Positions 1 to 8,687 of a stretch of 64,000 nucleotides of DNA are shown here, one piece after another. The stretch is taken from positions 1,612,001-1,676,000 of the forward strand of contig NZ_CP080766.1 of NCBI RefSeq assembly GCF_019602855.1. The letters run 5' to 3'. The notes under the pieces were generated by a model. It was not told the origin of the DNA. It did not search any database and saw nothing but the letters and a program-made list of their open reading frames with translations. This stretch comes from Cupriavidus pinatubonensis. GTDB taxonomy: Bacteria; Pseudomonadota; Gammaproteobacteria; Burkholderiales; Burkholderiaceae. The position numbers and the translations under genes are program-made. The stretch's first letter is position 1, and each line of letters starts with the position of its first letter.

Positions 1-1
1 T

Positions 2-439
2 ATTCGGGTCGCCGACGAAACGACGTTCTTCGCCCTGCCTGAGGGCCAGCGTGGCATCTTCGTCGGCGGCGCCGGCTCGGTGCGGATCAGCCGGCTGATC
101 GGCACCGCCCTCATGACGGACCTGATGTTGACGGGACGCGTGCTGAACGCCGAGGAGGCGCTGCGCTTCAACGCGGTGCAATATGTGGTGCCCAAGGGGC
201 AGGCGCTGGAGAAGGCCGTCGCATTGGCCCGGCGCATCTGCGCCAACGCGCCGCTGACCAATTTCGCCATCACCAATGCCTTGCCGCGCATCGCGGATAT
301 GTCGTACGACGATGGCATCTTCGTCGAGCGGCTGGTCAGCGAATACACCCTCAGCCCCGAAACGACCGCGCGTCTGGGCGAGTTCCTCAACAAGAAGGCG
401 GCGCCCATCAAGGCGCCGGGAGGGGGAGAGACGCTGTGA
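2..439 (+). CDS. enoyl-CoA hydratase/isomerase family protein, 5'-truncated by the window edge
   Basis: The open frame runs in from the left edge, so the N-terminal part, including the first oxyanion-hole segment, is not visible. What remains is the C-terminal part of the crotonase fold: a 'LPEGQRGIFVGGAGSVRISR' segment where crotonases carry the PE..GI/LxP acid-base loop, followed by the 'LTGRVLNAEEALRFNAVQYV' segment that is a strong family signature, and the C-terminal trimerisation helices. Family members hydrate or isomerise acyl-CoA esters in the cytoplasm. The stop overlaps the GTG start of the next gene (GTGA), so the two are translationally coupled and probably act on the same acyl-CoA. 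The exact reaction cannot be assigned from a fragment. Confidence 0.9.
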   Translation: MRVADETTFFALPEGQRGIFVGGAGSVRISRLIGTALMTDLMLTGRVLNAEEALRFNAVQYVVPKGQALEKAVALARRICANAPLTNFAITNALPRIADMSYDDGIFVERLVSEYTLSPETTARLGEFLNKKAAPIKAPGGGETL

Positions 440-1608
440 AGTGCCTGCGCGAATCGGCGATCGTCGCTTATGCCGAAACCAAGGTCATGGAGAAAAGCAA
501 CCGCGACGTCTGGGAGCTTGATGCCGAAGTCCTCGAAGCCTTGCTCGAACGCAGCGGCTTCGAGAAGGGGGAGATCGACGGCCTGGTCATGGCCGGGTTC
601 GGGCTGACAGCGGCGGGCGAGAGTTTCTGGGCGCAGGTAACGGCCGACCAGCTCGGCCTGGAACTCGACTACTGCGACCAGGTGCATATCGGCGGCTGTT
701 CAGCCACGGGCAGTGTCGCACGTGCCGCGGCAGCGATCGATGCCGGCCTGTGCACCACGGTCTTGCTGCTGTTCGCCGATACCGGCGTGGCGGAGAACAA
801 CCGAGGTGACCGGAGTTTCCGCCGCGAGTGGGCCGATCCGTACGGCGTATTTGGTCCCCCCGACGCTTTCGGCTTGCTGACGCGGCGCTACGAGCATCAG
901 TATGGACTTGACTACGAGATGCTGGGCAAGCTGGCGGTCACCCAGCGTGCCCATGCCGTGTTGAACGAGAACGCCTGCGAGAAGCTGCGCAAGCCGATCA
1001 CGATCGATGACTACCTCAACTCGCGCATGATTGCCGACCCGATACGTCTGCTCGATTGCGTCATGCGCTGCGACGCCGCTTCCGGCTTGCTGATGACCAG
1101 CAGACGGCGCGCCAGGGAAAAGGGCATCGACAAGTTCATCACGCCGATCGGCTACGGGGAGCGGACCAACTTCCAGGGCGGGGAGAACTTCGTCGATGTG
1201 ACCCGCAGCGGCCACGAGGCTTGCGGCAAACGCGCCCTCGCCCAGGCGGGACTCGCGCTCAAGGATGTCGCATCGTTTCATCCCTACGACGATTTCATCA
1301 TCGCGATCATGCTGCAGCTCGAGGCGTTCGGCTTTTGTGGGCGAGGCCAGGGCGTGCAGTTCATCCGCGAAATGAACTTTTCCTTCGATGGTGATCTACC
1401 CTTGAATACCGGCGGCGGTCAGATCTCGGCAGGACAAGCGGCATGCTGTTCGCACAACCTGATCGAGGCAATAAGGCAGTTGATGGGCGAGGGCGGCGCG
1501 CGTCAGGTCAGGAATACCGCCAATGCGCTGGTGAGTGGCATCGGCTGGATCAATTATTCGCGCAACTGGGGCACGAGCAGCGCCCTGGTTCTGGCGCCCA
1601 ACGCATGA
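436..1608 (+). CDS. thiolase-fold (SCP-x/Ltp2-like) protein
   Basis: This is a 390-residue thiolase-superfamily protein of the SCP2/lipid-transfer type. The N-terminal half has the nucleophile-region motif GGCSATG (Cys88) and the C-terminal half has 'HPYDDFIIAIMLQLEAFGFC' and 'LPLNTGGG'. The C-terminal GHP motif that supplies the catalytic His in true thiolases reads GQA here (about residues 333-335). It starts with GTG, overlapping the upstream stop, and is followed 18 bases later by a DUF35 OB-fold protein. Thiolase-fold plus DUF35 pairs are known to form complexes, including the Ltp2-ChsH2 steroid side-chain retro-aldolase. A carbon-carbon lyase or acyl-transfer role is therefore as plausible as thiolysis; choosing between them is inference. 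Confidence 0.88.
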   Translation: MKCLRESAIVAYAETKVMEKSNRDVWELDAEVLEALLERSGFEKGEIDGLVMAGFGLTAAGESFWAQVTADQLGLELDYCDQVHIGGCSATGSVARAAAAIDAGLCTTVLLLFADTGVAENNRGDRSFRREWADPYGVFGPPDAFGLLTRRYEHQYGLDYEMLGKLAVTQRAHAVLNENACEKLRKPITIDDYLNSRMIADPIRLLDCVMRCDAASGLLMTSRRRAREKGIDKFITPIGYGERTNFQGGENFVDVTRSGHEACGKRALAQAGLALKDVASFHPYDDFIIAIMLQLEAFGFCGRGQGVQFIREMNFSFDGDLPLNTGGGQISAGQAACCSHNLIEAIRQLMGEGGARQVRNTANALVSGIGWINYSRNWGTSSALVLAPNA

Positions 1609-1626
1609 TCAACACGCAAGGCGACA

Positions 1627-2067
1627 ATGGAAACAGCGACTCCCGATCTTCTCGATGATACGTTGGATGTCAGGCGCGCGATCCGGCCATCCAGCTTCAC
1701 GCAGCCATTCTGGGCCGCGACACGCGAGAAGAAACTGGTCATCCAGTATTGCCGGGCAACCGGCAAGTATCAGCATTACCCGCGCCCAACCAGCATCTTC
1801 ACCGGCCGCAAGACCGACATCGAATGGCGCGAGGTCTCGGGTCGCGGCGAAGTCTTCTCATGGACCGTGGTGCGGCGCGGCCCCGGAGCTTTTCGTGGGC
1901 ACGAGCCCTATGTGGTCGCGTCGGTGACGCTCGATGTCGGCGTCAATGTGATTGCCAACCTGGTCCATTGTTCGCTGGATGAAGTGTTCATCGGCATGAA
2001 GGTCGTGCCGTACTGGCTGCCGATAGACGATGGCATGCACCTGCTGATGTTTGAACCGGAGCGGTAG
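1627..2067 (+). CDS. DUF35 OB-fold protein with degenerate zinc ribbon
   Basis: A 146-residue protein of the acyl-CoA-associated OB-fold family (DUF35). The N-terminal helical part (about 20-40) leads into the usual rubredoxin-like ribbon position, 'YCRATGKYQHYPRP', then the OB fold 'GRGEVFSWTVVRRGPGAF' and a C-terminal beta segment ending 'LMFEPER'. Only one Cys (42) is left at the ribbon, so the four-Cys zinc site typical of the family is absent. AAGG lies six bases upstream of the ATG. It immediately follows the thiolase-fold gene, its usual partner, and probably forms a complex with it. The function is accessory; it has no recognisable catalytic motif of its own. Confidence 0.88.
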   Translation: METATPDLLDDTLDVRRAIRPSSFTQPFWAATREKKLVIQYCRATGKYQHYPRPTSIFTGRKTDIEWREVSGRGEVFSWTVVRRGPGAFRGHEPYVVASVTLDVGVNVIANLVHCSLDEVFIGMKVVPYWLPIDDGMHLLMFEPER

Positions 2068-2143
2068 AGCAGCGATGACCGCCGATGCCTCCAACGTGGC
2101 GGGCAAGCTCGCCCGTACGCCGTGACCGCGGGGAACAGTCGCA

Positions 2144-3100
2144 CTACTGCGTCGCCAATGAAGCCTGCCCGCCGGACTCCGCGCCGTACTCATCGTACTT
2201 GTGTATCTGCGCCTTCAGTCGATTCAGCAACCGGTTGGCCGCCGGAGAGAGCTGGCGGCCGGCACGCGTGACGAGATGGGCCTCGGAACTCTCGAGCAGG
2301 CGATTGTCCACGGGAAGGGCCACCAGCTCGCCTGCCGCCAGTTCCGGTGCAATCGCGATGGGCGCGAGCAGCGTGAATCCCAGGTTGCTCTTTGCAAAGA
2401 GCTTCAGGACATTTACCGAATTGGTCGTGATGGCAGGGGTGAGCCTGACCTTGTCGAGCAGCATGGCAGCGTCCACCAGCCGCCGCGTACCGTGTTCGGG
2501 ATGTGTCAGGGCCATCGGGTACGGCATAAGATCTTGAAGCGTTACCGATTTCACCTTGCCAACCAGCGGGAATGCCGGCGAGACGATGGCATGCATCGGC
2601 TGGCGCGATCCCGCGCGGCTCACGATTTTGCTGTCGGATGACGGGTTGAAGACCAGGCCTATGTCTGCTTCATCTTCCGACACCCTCCGCATGACCTCGT
2701 TGGTGCTGCAAAGGTCCATCGTGATCGAAATCTCTGGGTACGCTTCGCAGAACTGCTTGATAGGGCCGCCGACCATGGTGGAGGCAAAGCCTTCGCCCAT
2801 CACGACAACGATCGTGCCGCGGCGAAGTCCCCGGATCTCCTGGAGCTTGGCAACCAGGTCGCCCTGATGGGAACGTTGCTGCCGGAAGTACTCGATAAGC
2901 AGGGCACCCGCTTCGGTCGGCCGGACGCCGCGCTTGTTGCGTTCCACCAGAGCGATGGCGAGCTCCTCTTCCAGCAGCGCAATCTGCCTGCTGACGGCCG
3001 AGGGTGCCACATCAAGATAATCGGCCGCCGCGCGTACCGTGCCGCATCGTACGGCTTCATACAGATAGCCTATGCGGCTTTCGTTGATTGGGCTTGCCAT
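2144..3100 (-). CDS. LysR-type transcriptional regulator
   Basis: A 318-residue LysR regulator when started at the ATG at 3100 (MASPINESRIGYLYEAV); the frame remains open upstream to 3301 but that extension looks non-coding. The winged helix is clear ('AAADYLDVAPSAVSRQIALL'), followed by the linker helix and a periplasmic-binding-protein-like effector domain. It lies at the 3' end of the P450/aldehyde-dehydrogenase strand, separated from the dehydrogenase stop by about 250 bases, and converges on the thiolase/DUF35 operon. It could regulate either. The inducer is unknown. Confidence 0.93.
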   Translation of the reverse strand: MASPINESRIGYLYEAVRCGTVRAAADYLDVAPSAVSRQIALLEEELAIALVERNKRGVRPTEAGALLIEYFRQQRSHQGDLVAKLQEIRGLRRGTIVVVMGEGFASTMVGGPIKQFCEAYPEISITMDLCSTNEVMRRVSEDEADIGLVFNPSSDSKIVSRAGSRQPMHAIVSPAFPLVGKVKSVTLQDLMPYPMALTHPEHGTRRLVDAAMLLDKVRLTPAITTNSVNVLKLFAKSNLGFTLLAPIAIAPELAAGELVALPVDNRLLESSEAHLVTRAGRQLSPAANRLLNRLKAQIHKYDEYGAESGGQASLATQ

Positions 3101-3352
3101 TCCGTTTTCCCGATACGAGCAGCGCCGTCCCTGGCCAATAGCGGATTCTCGCACTCCTGATCGCGAGAGCGCAATCGCATGCCGGGACGGGACGGCGGTT
3201 TCGTAGCGGATGCCGTGGCCCATCTCGCGTGCGGCGAAATTGGCCAGGTTTGATGGCCAGGCGATTTTGCGCGTCATGTGCAGCGCTCCCAGCATGCTCA
3301 TGACCGGCCCTGCCTGGCTTCGTTCGCACGGTTGGCTGTCGCGTCTACGCCG

Positions 3353-4864
3353 TCAGGCGCGGCCAATTGCGGTGACTGCCGACGCGGCGGTCTGGACCCA
3401 GACGCTCTTTGTCTGCGTGTACTCGTAAAGCGCTTCAATGCCGCTGGTGCGTCCGTAGCCGCTGTTCTTGTAGCCGCCAAATGGCGAGCCGACATGGACG
3501 GCCCGGTAGCCGTTGATCCAGAACGTACCCGCATCCACTTGCGCGGCGACGCGGTGTGCACGCGCGACGTCGTTGGTCCAGACCGCGCCGGCGAGGCCAA
3601 ATTCGCTGTCATTGGCAATGGCGATTGCCTCTTCCTCGGTGTCGAACGGAATGGCAGCGATGACGGGGCCGAAGACTTCCGTGCGGGCAATGTCCATCTG
3701 GTTGGACACGCCGGCGAAGAGGGTCGGCGGGACAAAGTAGCCGCGGTCCTCGAAGCTGGTCGTACCGGCGGCGAGCTGTGCACCTTCTTCCACGCCGCGT
3801 GCAATCATGCGCTTGATGTGCTCGTACTGGTTCCGGTTGTTGATCGGACCGATCTCCGTGGACGTTTCAAGCGGGTGGCCAAGCCTCAGCTTGCGGGCAC
3901 CTTCGGCCACCTTGTCGACGACTTGCTGGTAGACCTTTCGCTGGATCAGCAGGCGCGAACCGGCGGTGCAGCTCTGGCCTGAGCCGGAGAAGACCGCCGC
4001 CTGGGCCCCGATCGCGGCAAGGTCAAGATTGGCGTCATCGAAGACGATATTGGCCGACTTTCCGCCCAGTTCCAGGATGCACGGAATGACGCGCTTGGCG
4101 GCGGCTTCTGCAATACGTATCCCGGTTGCGGGCGATCCCACGAAGACCACCTTCTTCACGACATCGTCGGCGATAGCCGCCTGGCCGGTGGTATGGCCAT
4201 AGCCCGCGAGCACATTGATCAGGCCAACCGGTACGCCAGCCTGTTCAGCCAGCGACGCCACGGCGAGCGACGTGAACGGCGTCAACTCGGAAGGCTTGAG
4301 CAAGACGGCATTGCCGACCGCAACGGTCGGGGCTACCTGCCATCCGAACGACAGGATGGGGATGTTCCAGGGGGCGATGTGCAGGATCGTGCCGAAGGGC
4401 TCGCGGCGGGTGTAGTTCAGGTGCGTGGTGGGGACAGGGATGACGTGCCCATAGAACTTGTCCGCCCAGCCCGCATAGAACTCGAACATTTCCGCGACCA
4501 TCTCCACCTCGCGGCGGCTGTCGCGGATGGGCTTTCCCTGAGACATCGATTCCAGCACGGCGAGCGGTTCATTGTGCTCGCGCACTTTAGCTGCGACCGC
4601 GTAGAGGATGCGGCCGCGGGCAGCATGCGTGAGGCTCCACCAATGCTTTTGCGCTTCGCGCGCGGCGATGCAGGCCTGCTGTGCAATCGCGGGGCCGGCA
4701 TCGCGATAACTAAGGCTCTTCTCGCCCGTAGCCGGATCGAACAGCTCGATGTCCTGGCCCGTGCCCGCGACGAGCCTGCCGCCGACATAGGATCCGATTT
4801 CTGTAGCGTCCGGGAAGAACGCAGCAAATGCGCCGATCAGGGTTCCTGCTTTCGATTGTTCCAT
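3353..4864 (-). CDS. NAD(P)-dependent aldehyde dehydrogenase
   Basis: A 503-residue member of the ALDH superfamily, the normal length. Visible motifs are the N-terminal Rossmann segment with 'APWNIP', 'LKPSELTP', the glycine motif 'FVGSPATG', the general base in 'LELGGKS' (Glu265) and the nucleophile in 'SGQSCTAG' (Cys299). It oxidises an aldehyde to the acid in the cytoplasm. I chose the ATG at 4864 because GGAG sits about eight bases upstream; the frame is open further upstream to 5104 but without a family match. It lies downstream of the CYP116B P450 on the same strand, separated by 311 bases that contain an inverted repeat, so it may have its own regulated promoter. A role in oxidising the product of the P450 pathway is inferred. 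Confidence 0.96.
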   Translation of the reverse strand: MEQSKAGTLIGAFAAFFPDATEIGSYVGGRLVAGTGQDIELFDPATGEKSLSYRDAGPAIAQQACIAAREAQKHWWSLTHAARGRILYAVAAKVREHNEPLAVLESMSQGKPIRDSRREVEMVAEMFEFYAGWADKFYGHVIPVPTTHLNYTRREPFGTILHIAPWNIPILSFGWQVAPTVAVGNAVLLKPSELTPFTSLAVASLAEQAGVPVGLINVLAGYGHTTGQAAIADDVVKKVVFVGSPATGIRIAEAAAKRVIPCILELGGKSANIVFDDANLDLAAIGAQAAVFSGSGQSCTAGSRLLIQRKVYQQVVDKVAEGARKLRLGHPLETSTEIGPINNRNQYEHIKRMIARGVEEGAQLAAGTTSFEDRGYFVPPTLFAGVSNQMDIARTEVFGPVIAAIPFDTEEEAIAIANDSEFGLAGAVWTNDVARAHRVAAQVDAGTFWINGYRAVHVGSPFGGYKNSGYGRTSGIEALYEYTQTKSVWVQTAASAVTAIGRA

Positions 4865-5175
4865 CACCGCTCCGGTCAGGGAAAAGTTGGTCGTGAGGCA
4901 ACACGGCTTCTGCGTCGTCATCAGCCTTGCTGCTCGTTCCGGGGCAGTATGGTTTGCGGCTTTGCGCTCAACAATCAGATCCGATGCGCGATCGTGTTCT
5001 AACAATGAGAACACGCGCGCCGATGTGCCGATGCAGGCCCATGGCAGCGCGTGGAGGGAGATCGGGGCATGGCTCGAAGCGGCGCATGACCCACAGGCGG
5101 TCATGTGGCCAGGTGATGGCCTGCTGTTTCAGCGGGGGAAGCGGACGGACAGGCCGGAACACGGGCCCGCCACGC
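4865..5175. other. 311-base gap between P450 and aldehyde dehydrogenase genes
   Basis: No gene is supported here on either strand. The notable content is a perfect inverted repeat at 4993-5015 that fits an operator upstream of the aldehyde dehydrogenase, and a Shine-Dalgarno GGAG just before 4864. I see no convincing rho-independent terminator after the P450 gene. Confidence 0.6.
4993..5015. promoter_or_regulatory. perfect 8-bp inverted repeat, candidate operator
   Basis: CGTGTTCT (4993-5000) and AGAACACG (5008-5015) are exact reverse complements separated by 7 bases. The repeat lies about 130 bases upstream of the aldehyde dehydrogenase start. Geometry suits a dimeric regulator; the LysR protein encoded downstream is the nearest candidate on this strand. 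This is inference. Confidence 0.5.
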
Positions 5176-7527
5176 TCAGAGTTCCAGAATGAGCCGGCTA
5201 CCCGGCAACGCGCGCGAGCAGCACGTCATCATCTTCGTGTTCGCCTCGCGCTCGCCGCGCGTGAGGACGACGTCGCGATGATCGACGCTGCCGGAAAGCA
5301 CGCGCACCTCGCATGAGCCGCACAGGCCTTCCTCGCAATCGCTCTGGATGTCGATGCCGGCGCAGCGCAGCGTGGTCAGCAGGGTCTGGTCAGCGGGCAC
5401 GGTGACGGTCAGTCCCGAGTCCTTCAGCTCTACCTCGAACGGCTGCTCTTTCGACGGATCGAGCGTGCCCAGCGTCGTCGCGAAATGTTCGACGCGCAGC
5501 GCGTCATCCGGCCAGCCGGTGCAGGCCTGTTCCAGCGCTTCCACCATGCGCGCCGGGCCGCAGGCGTAGATTTGCGCGTTGCGGTCGGTGCGTGCCAGCA
5601 GCGCGTCGAGGTCGTTGCGGCCGCCTTCTTCCTTGATGTACAGGTGCAGGCGCTCGCCATGCAGCGCGCGCAGCTCGTCGATCATCGCCATGCCGGTCCG
5701 CGTGCGCCCGCTGTAGTGGATCTCGTAGTCGATCCCCAGCGCCAGCGCGCGCCGCGCCATCGCGCTGACCGGCGTGATGCCGATGCCCCCTGCAATGAAG
5801 ATCGCCTTGCGGCATCCCTCATCCATGCGGAAGTGATTGCGCGGGCCGCGGATCTTCAGGCGGTCGCCGGGCTTCACGTGATCGTGGATCCAGGCCGAGC
5901 CGCCACGGCTTTCCGGCTCGCGCAGCACGGCAATCTCGAGCACGCCGGTTTCGGCAGGGTCGCCGCACAGCGAATACTGGCGCGACAGGCCCGTCTCGCC
6001 GCAATCGACATCGATATGCGAGCCCGGCGACCAGCGCGGCATCGCCTTGCCATCGGGCGAGGCGAGCCGCAGCCGCACGATGCCGTCCGCTGCCTGCGTG
6101 ACGCTCTGTACGACCACGGGCCGGCTGATGGCTTGCCCTGAGGGCTCACCAATGCGCACCGGCGTCTGCTGCGCGAGCAACGATGGTTGCGTGCGCTCCG
6201 GGTTCTGCGCCGGGTCCCATTCGACCCACAGATGCTCGGGGCCGCGGAACGAAGTGTTGGGTAGATACGTGAATGACTGCTGCGCGAGCCGCATATGCGG
6301 CAGCCGGCGCGTCAGTTCCTCCAGGAAGATCTGCATCTCCATGCGGGCCAGGTTCTTGCCCATGCACTGGTGCGAGCCGTAGCCGAAGGTGAGCTGGTCG
6401 GCGGCGTTCTCGCGGCGGATGTCAAAGAGGTCGGCATCGGCGAAGTGCGCCTCGTCATGGTTCGCCGACGAGGTCACGATCAGCAGTTTCGATCCGGCCG
6501 CGATGGGGATGCCGCCGACGTCGGTATCGCGCGTGACTACGCGCCGCCATGCCGCTACCGAGCCGTTGTGGCGCAGGCATTCCTCGACGGCGTTGGGGAT
6601 CAGCGCGGGGTCCTCGCAGATCTCGCGCCACACGTCCGGATGCTGCAGCAGCAGCTTGATGGCGTTGGCGCTGGCATTCGCGGTGGTTTCGTGCGCGGCG
6701 ACGATGCCGGCCATCATCATCGAATGCAGGTAGGAGTCGGTGACGACTTCGGGCAGTTCCTTCTGCTTGCGGATGCCGTATTGCATCCAGCCTGGCGCGG
6801 ATGGGTCTGCGCGCATCTTGTCGAGGATGCGACCGGCGAGCTGCCAGAAGTTGCCGACCGCATGAGCGACCGCGACCTGCTCTTCGGGCTTCGGCCGGCC
6901 CCAGGTGTTGACCGTATGCGCGATCGAATACTGGCGCAGCAGGTCCATGTCTTCCTCGGGCACGCCGAGGAAATGCAGGGCGACCGTCAGCGGGACTTCC
7001 CACAGCATCTGGTCGACGAGGTCGGCCTTGCCGTCGTCGATGAAGCGGTCCACATACTCGCGCGCCAGCTTGCGCACCAGCGGTTCATGGTGCTTGAGCT
7101 GCTCGGGCGTGAACGGCTCCATCAGCGCGCGGCGGCGCGGCATGTGCGCGGGCTCGTCCTCGTTGACCAGCGTGCGGTTCATCGCGTAGCCGTACGAGGC
7201 CAGCACGGCGTTGGCCTCTGGGCCGGTCGGCGTGATCTTCTCCAGCGCGATGGCGGGGCTGAAGGTCAGGTTGTCGCGGAAAATCGCCTTGATGTCGTCA
7301 TAGCGCGTCACCACCCAGTAGCCGAGCTGTGGGCTGTAGAACACCGGCTCCTGCTCGCGCGACCAGCGCACGTACTCGGGCGGGTCCTGCTGGTAGCCAT
7401 CGCCAAACGGATCGAAGGCCGCAGCCTCCGCGCTGACCGGACAGCCGTTCGGCGCGGCTGCAGCGGGCTGCGCGCCATGGCTGAACGGACACTTCTGCGT
7501 GGTGGTTTCCGGGGTGGCTGCGGTCAT
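5176..7527 (-). CDS. self-sufficient cytochrome P450 fused to a reductase (CYP116B type)
   Basis: 783 residues, the usual length for CYP116B enzymes. The N-terminal heme domain shows the I-helix 'MAGIVAAHETT' (272-282), ExxR (Glu316-Arg319) and the heme-thiolate loop 'FGYGSHQCMG' with Cys388. A linker follows, then a phthalate-dioxygenase-reductase-like module: flavin domain ('SRQYSLCGDP'), NAD(P)H domain ('FIAGGIGITPVSAMARRAL') and a plant-type 2Fe-2S domain ('CEEGLCGSCEVRVLSG' plus a downstream Cys). Such fusions carry electrons from NAD(P)H to heme in one chain and hydroxylate or dealkylate small organic molecules. It is 46 bases downstream of the Bug receptor gene, probably in one transcript. 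The substrate cannot be read from sequence. Confidence 0.97.
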   Translation of the reverse strand: MTAATPETTTQKCPFSHGAQPAAAAPNGCPVSAEAAAFDPFGDGYQQDPPEYVRWSREQEPVFYSPQLGYWVVTRYDDIKAIFRDNLTFSPAIALEKITPTGPEANAVLASYGYAMNRTLVNEDEPAHMPRRRALMEPFTPEQLKHHEPLVRKLAREYVDRFIDDGKADLVDQMLWEVPLTVALHFLGVPEEDMDLLRQYSIAHTVNTWGRPKPEEQVAVAHAVGNFWQLAGRILDKMRADPSAPGWMQYGIRKQKELPEVVTDSYLHSMMMAGIVAAHETTANASANAIKLLLQHPDVWREICEDPALIPNAVEECLRHNGSVAAWRRVVTRDTDVGGIPIAAGSKLLIVTSSANHDEAHFADADLFDIRRENAADQLTFGYGSHQCMGKNLARMEMQIFLEELTRRLPHMRLAQQSFTYLPNTSFRGPEHLWVEWDPAQNPERTQPSLLAQQTPVRIGEPSGQAISRPVVVQSVTQAADGIVRLRLASPDGKAMPRWSPGSHIDVDCGETGLSRQYSLCGDPAETGVLEIAVLREPESRGGSAWIHDHVKPGDRLKIRGPRNHFRMDEGCRKAIFIAGGIGITPVSAMARRALALGIDYEIHYSGRTRTGMAMIDELRALHGERLHLYIKEEGGRNDLDALLARTDRNAQIYACGPARMVEALEQACTGWPDDALRVEHFATTLGTLDPSKEQPFEVELKDSGLTVTVPADQTLLTTLRCAGIDIQSDCEEGLCGSCEVRVLSGSVDHRDVVLTRGEREANTKMMTCCSRALPGSRLILEL

Positions 7528-7573
7528 GGGTATGGCTCCAACAAGGCAATGTGGACAACGGCTGGCGCCAGTC

Positions 7574-8557
7574 TCAGTCCAGCGTGATCTTCAGGTCGCG
7601 GATGAGTTTCTGCCAGCGCGCGGTTTCGCTGCGCAGCAGGTCACTGAACTGCTGCGGCGAGTTGCCGACCGGCTCGACCCCGAAATCCACCAGGCGCTTG
7701 TTCACGGCCGGCTCCTTCAGCGCGGCCACGACCTGGCGGTTCAGCGTGGTGATGACATCGGGCGACGTGGCGGCCGGCACCACCATGCCGACGAGTGCGG
7801 CGGCTTCGACGTTCTTGTAGCCGACTTCCGCGAAGGTCGGCACATCGGGGAGCTGCGGCAGGCGCGTGGCGTTGGCCACGGCAAGCGGACGGACCTTGCC
7901 GCCCTTGATGAAGCCTGCGCCAGCGGCAAAGTCGACCATCATTGCGGGGATCTGGCCGGCCGCCACGTCGGACAGCGCGGGCGCTGCGCCACGGTAAGGC
8001 GCATGCGTCATGGTCAGCCCCGCCTCGACCTTCAGCAATTCCATGGCGAGGTGGTGCGGGCTGCCGGCGCCCGCCGATCCATAGTTGATACCGCCCGGCT
8101 TGGCCTTGGTCTGCGCGATGAATTCCTGCACCGTGTGCGCCGTGCTGCCCGGGCCGACCACCAGGATCATCGGAAAGCGGCCAAGCAGCGTCACCGGCGC
8201 CAGGTCCTTGGGCTGGTAGCTCAGCGTCTTGTAGAGCGCGGGGTTGAACACCAGCGTGCCGTTATCGGCGGACAGCACCGTGTAGCCATCCGCCGCGGCG
8301 CGCGCCGTCTCGGTCGCGCCGATGGCGGTATTGCCGCCGGGCTTGTTATCCACGACTACCGGCTGCCCCACCTTGGCCGACAACCCCTGCCCGATGGTGC
8401 GCGCCAGGAAATCCGAGCCACCGCCCGCGGCATACGGCACGACCCAGCGGATCGGCTTGCTCGGGTAGGTATCGGCGGCCAGAGCGGCGCCGGTGGAGGT
8501 GGCTGCCAGCGTTGCCGCGACAAAGGCGAGGCGAAAGGAAGTCCTGTGGGGCGTCAT
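7574..8557 (-). CDS. Bug/TctC-family periplasmic solute-binding protein
   Basis: 327 residues starting at the ATG at 8557, which gives a clean signal peptide ending 'TGAALA' before 'ADTYPSKPIRWVVPYAAGGG', the family's N-terminal ligand-loop signature. The second loop signature 'NKPGGNTAIGATETARAAAD' is also present. Bug proteins bind carboxylated or other small metabolites in the periplasm. No TctA/TctB membrane genes lie nearby, the usual state in this order of bacteria. It is first in the apparent Bug-P450 operon and divergent from an IclR regulator, with operator-like repeats between them. Confidence 0.95.
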   Translation of the reverse strand: MTPHRTSFRLAFVAATLAATSTGAALAADTYPSKPIRWVVPYAAGGGSDFLARTIGQGLSAKVGQPVVVDNKPGGNTAIGATETARAAADGYTVLSADNGTLVFNPALYKTLSYQPKDLAPVTLLGRFPMILVVGPGSTAHTVQEFIAQTKAKPGGINYGSAGAGSPHHLAMELLKVEAGLTMTHAPYRGAAPALSDVAAGQIPAMMVDFAAGAGFIKGGKVRPLAVANATRLPQLPDVPTFAEVGYKNVEAAALVGMVVPAATSPDVITTLNRQVVAALKEPAVNKRLVDFGVEPVGNSPQQFSDLLRSETARWQKLIRDLKITLD

Positions 8558-8585
8558 GTTGTCTCCGGTGTTGTGGTACTTCATT

Positions 8586-8614
8586 TTGCGTAAATCATAT
8601 ACGCATTGCGTAAA
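8586..8614. promoter_or_regulatory. repeated TTGCGTAAA/TACGCA elements between divergent Bug and IclR genes
   Basis: TTGCGTAAA occurs at 8586-8594 and again at 8606-8614, exactly 20 bases apart, with the inverted core TACGCA at 8600-8605 between them. TGCGTA/TACGCA/TGCGTA thus alternate as overlapping inverted repeats. The position in the 130-base divergent intergenic region fits an IclR-family operator controlling both genes; this is inferred from arrangement. Confidence 0.55.
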
Positions 8615-8687
8615 AATAAGATGAGGGTTAACCTCGAAGGCAAGGAAGTCGGCGAACCGATAAGCAGACGGTCCCCGGGAGGATGTG

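Noticed and set aside
3101-3301. N-terminal extension of the LysR gene
   Set aside because: LysR helix-turn-helix begins a few residues after the ATG at 3100; the extension has no family counterpart.
6295-7587. 430-codon open frame on the plus strand
   Set aside because: Antisense to the CYP116B heme domain; low-complexity Arg/Val/Gly-rich translation.
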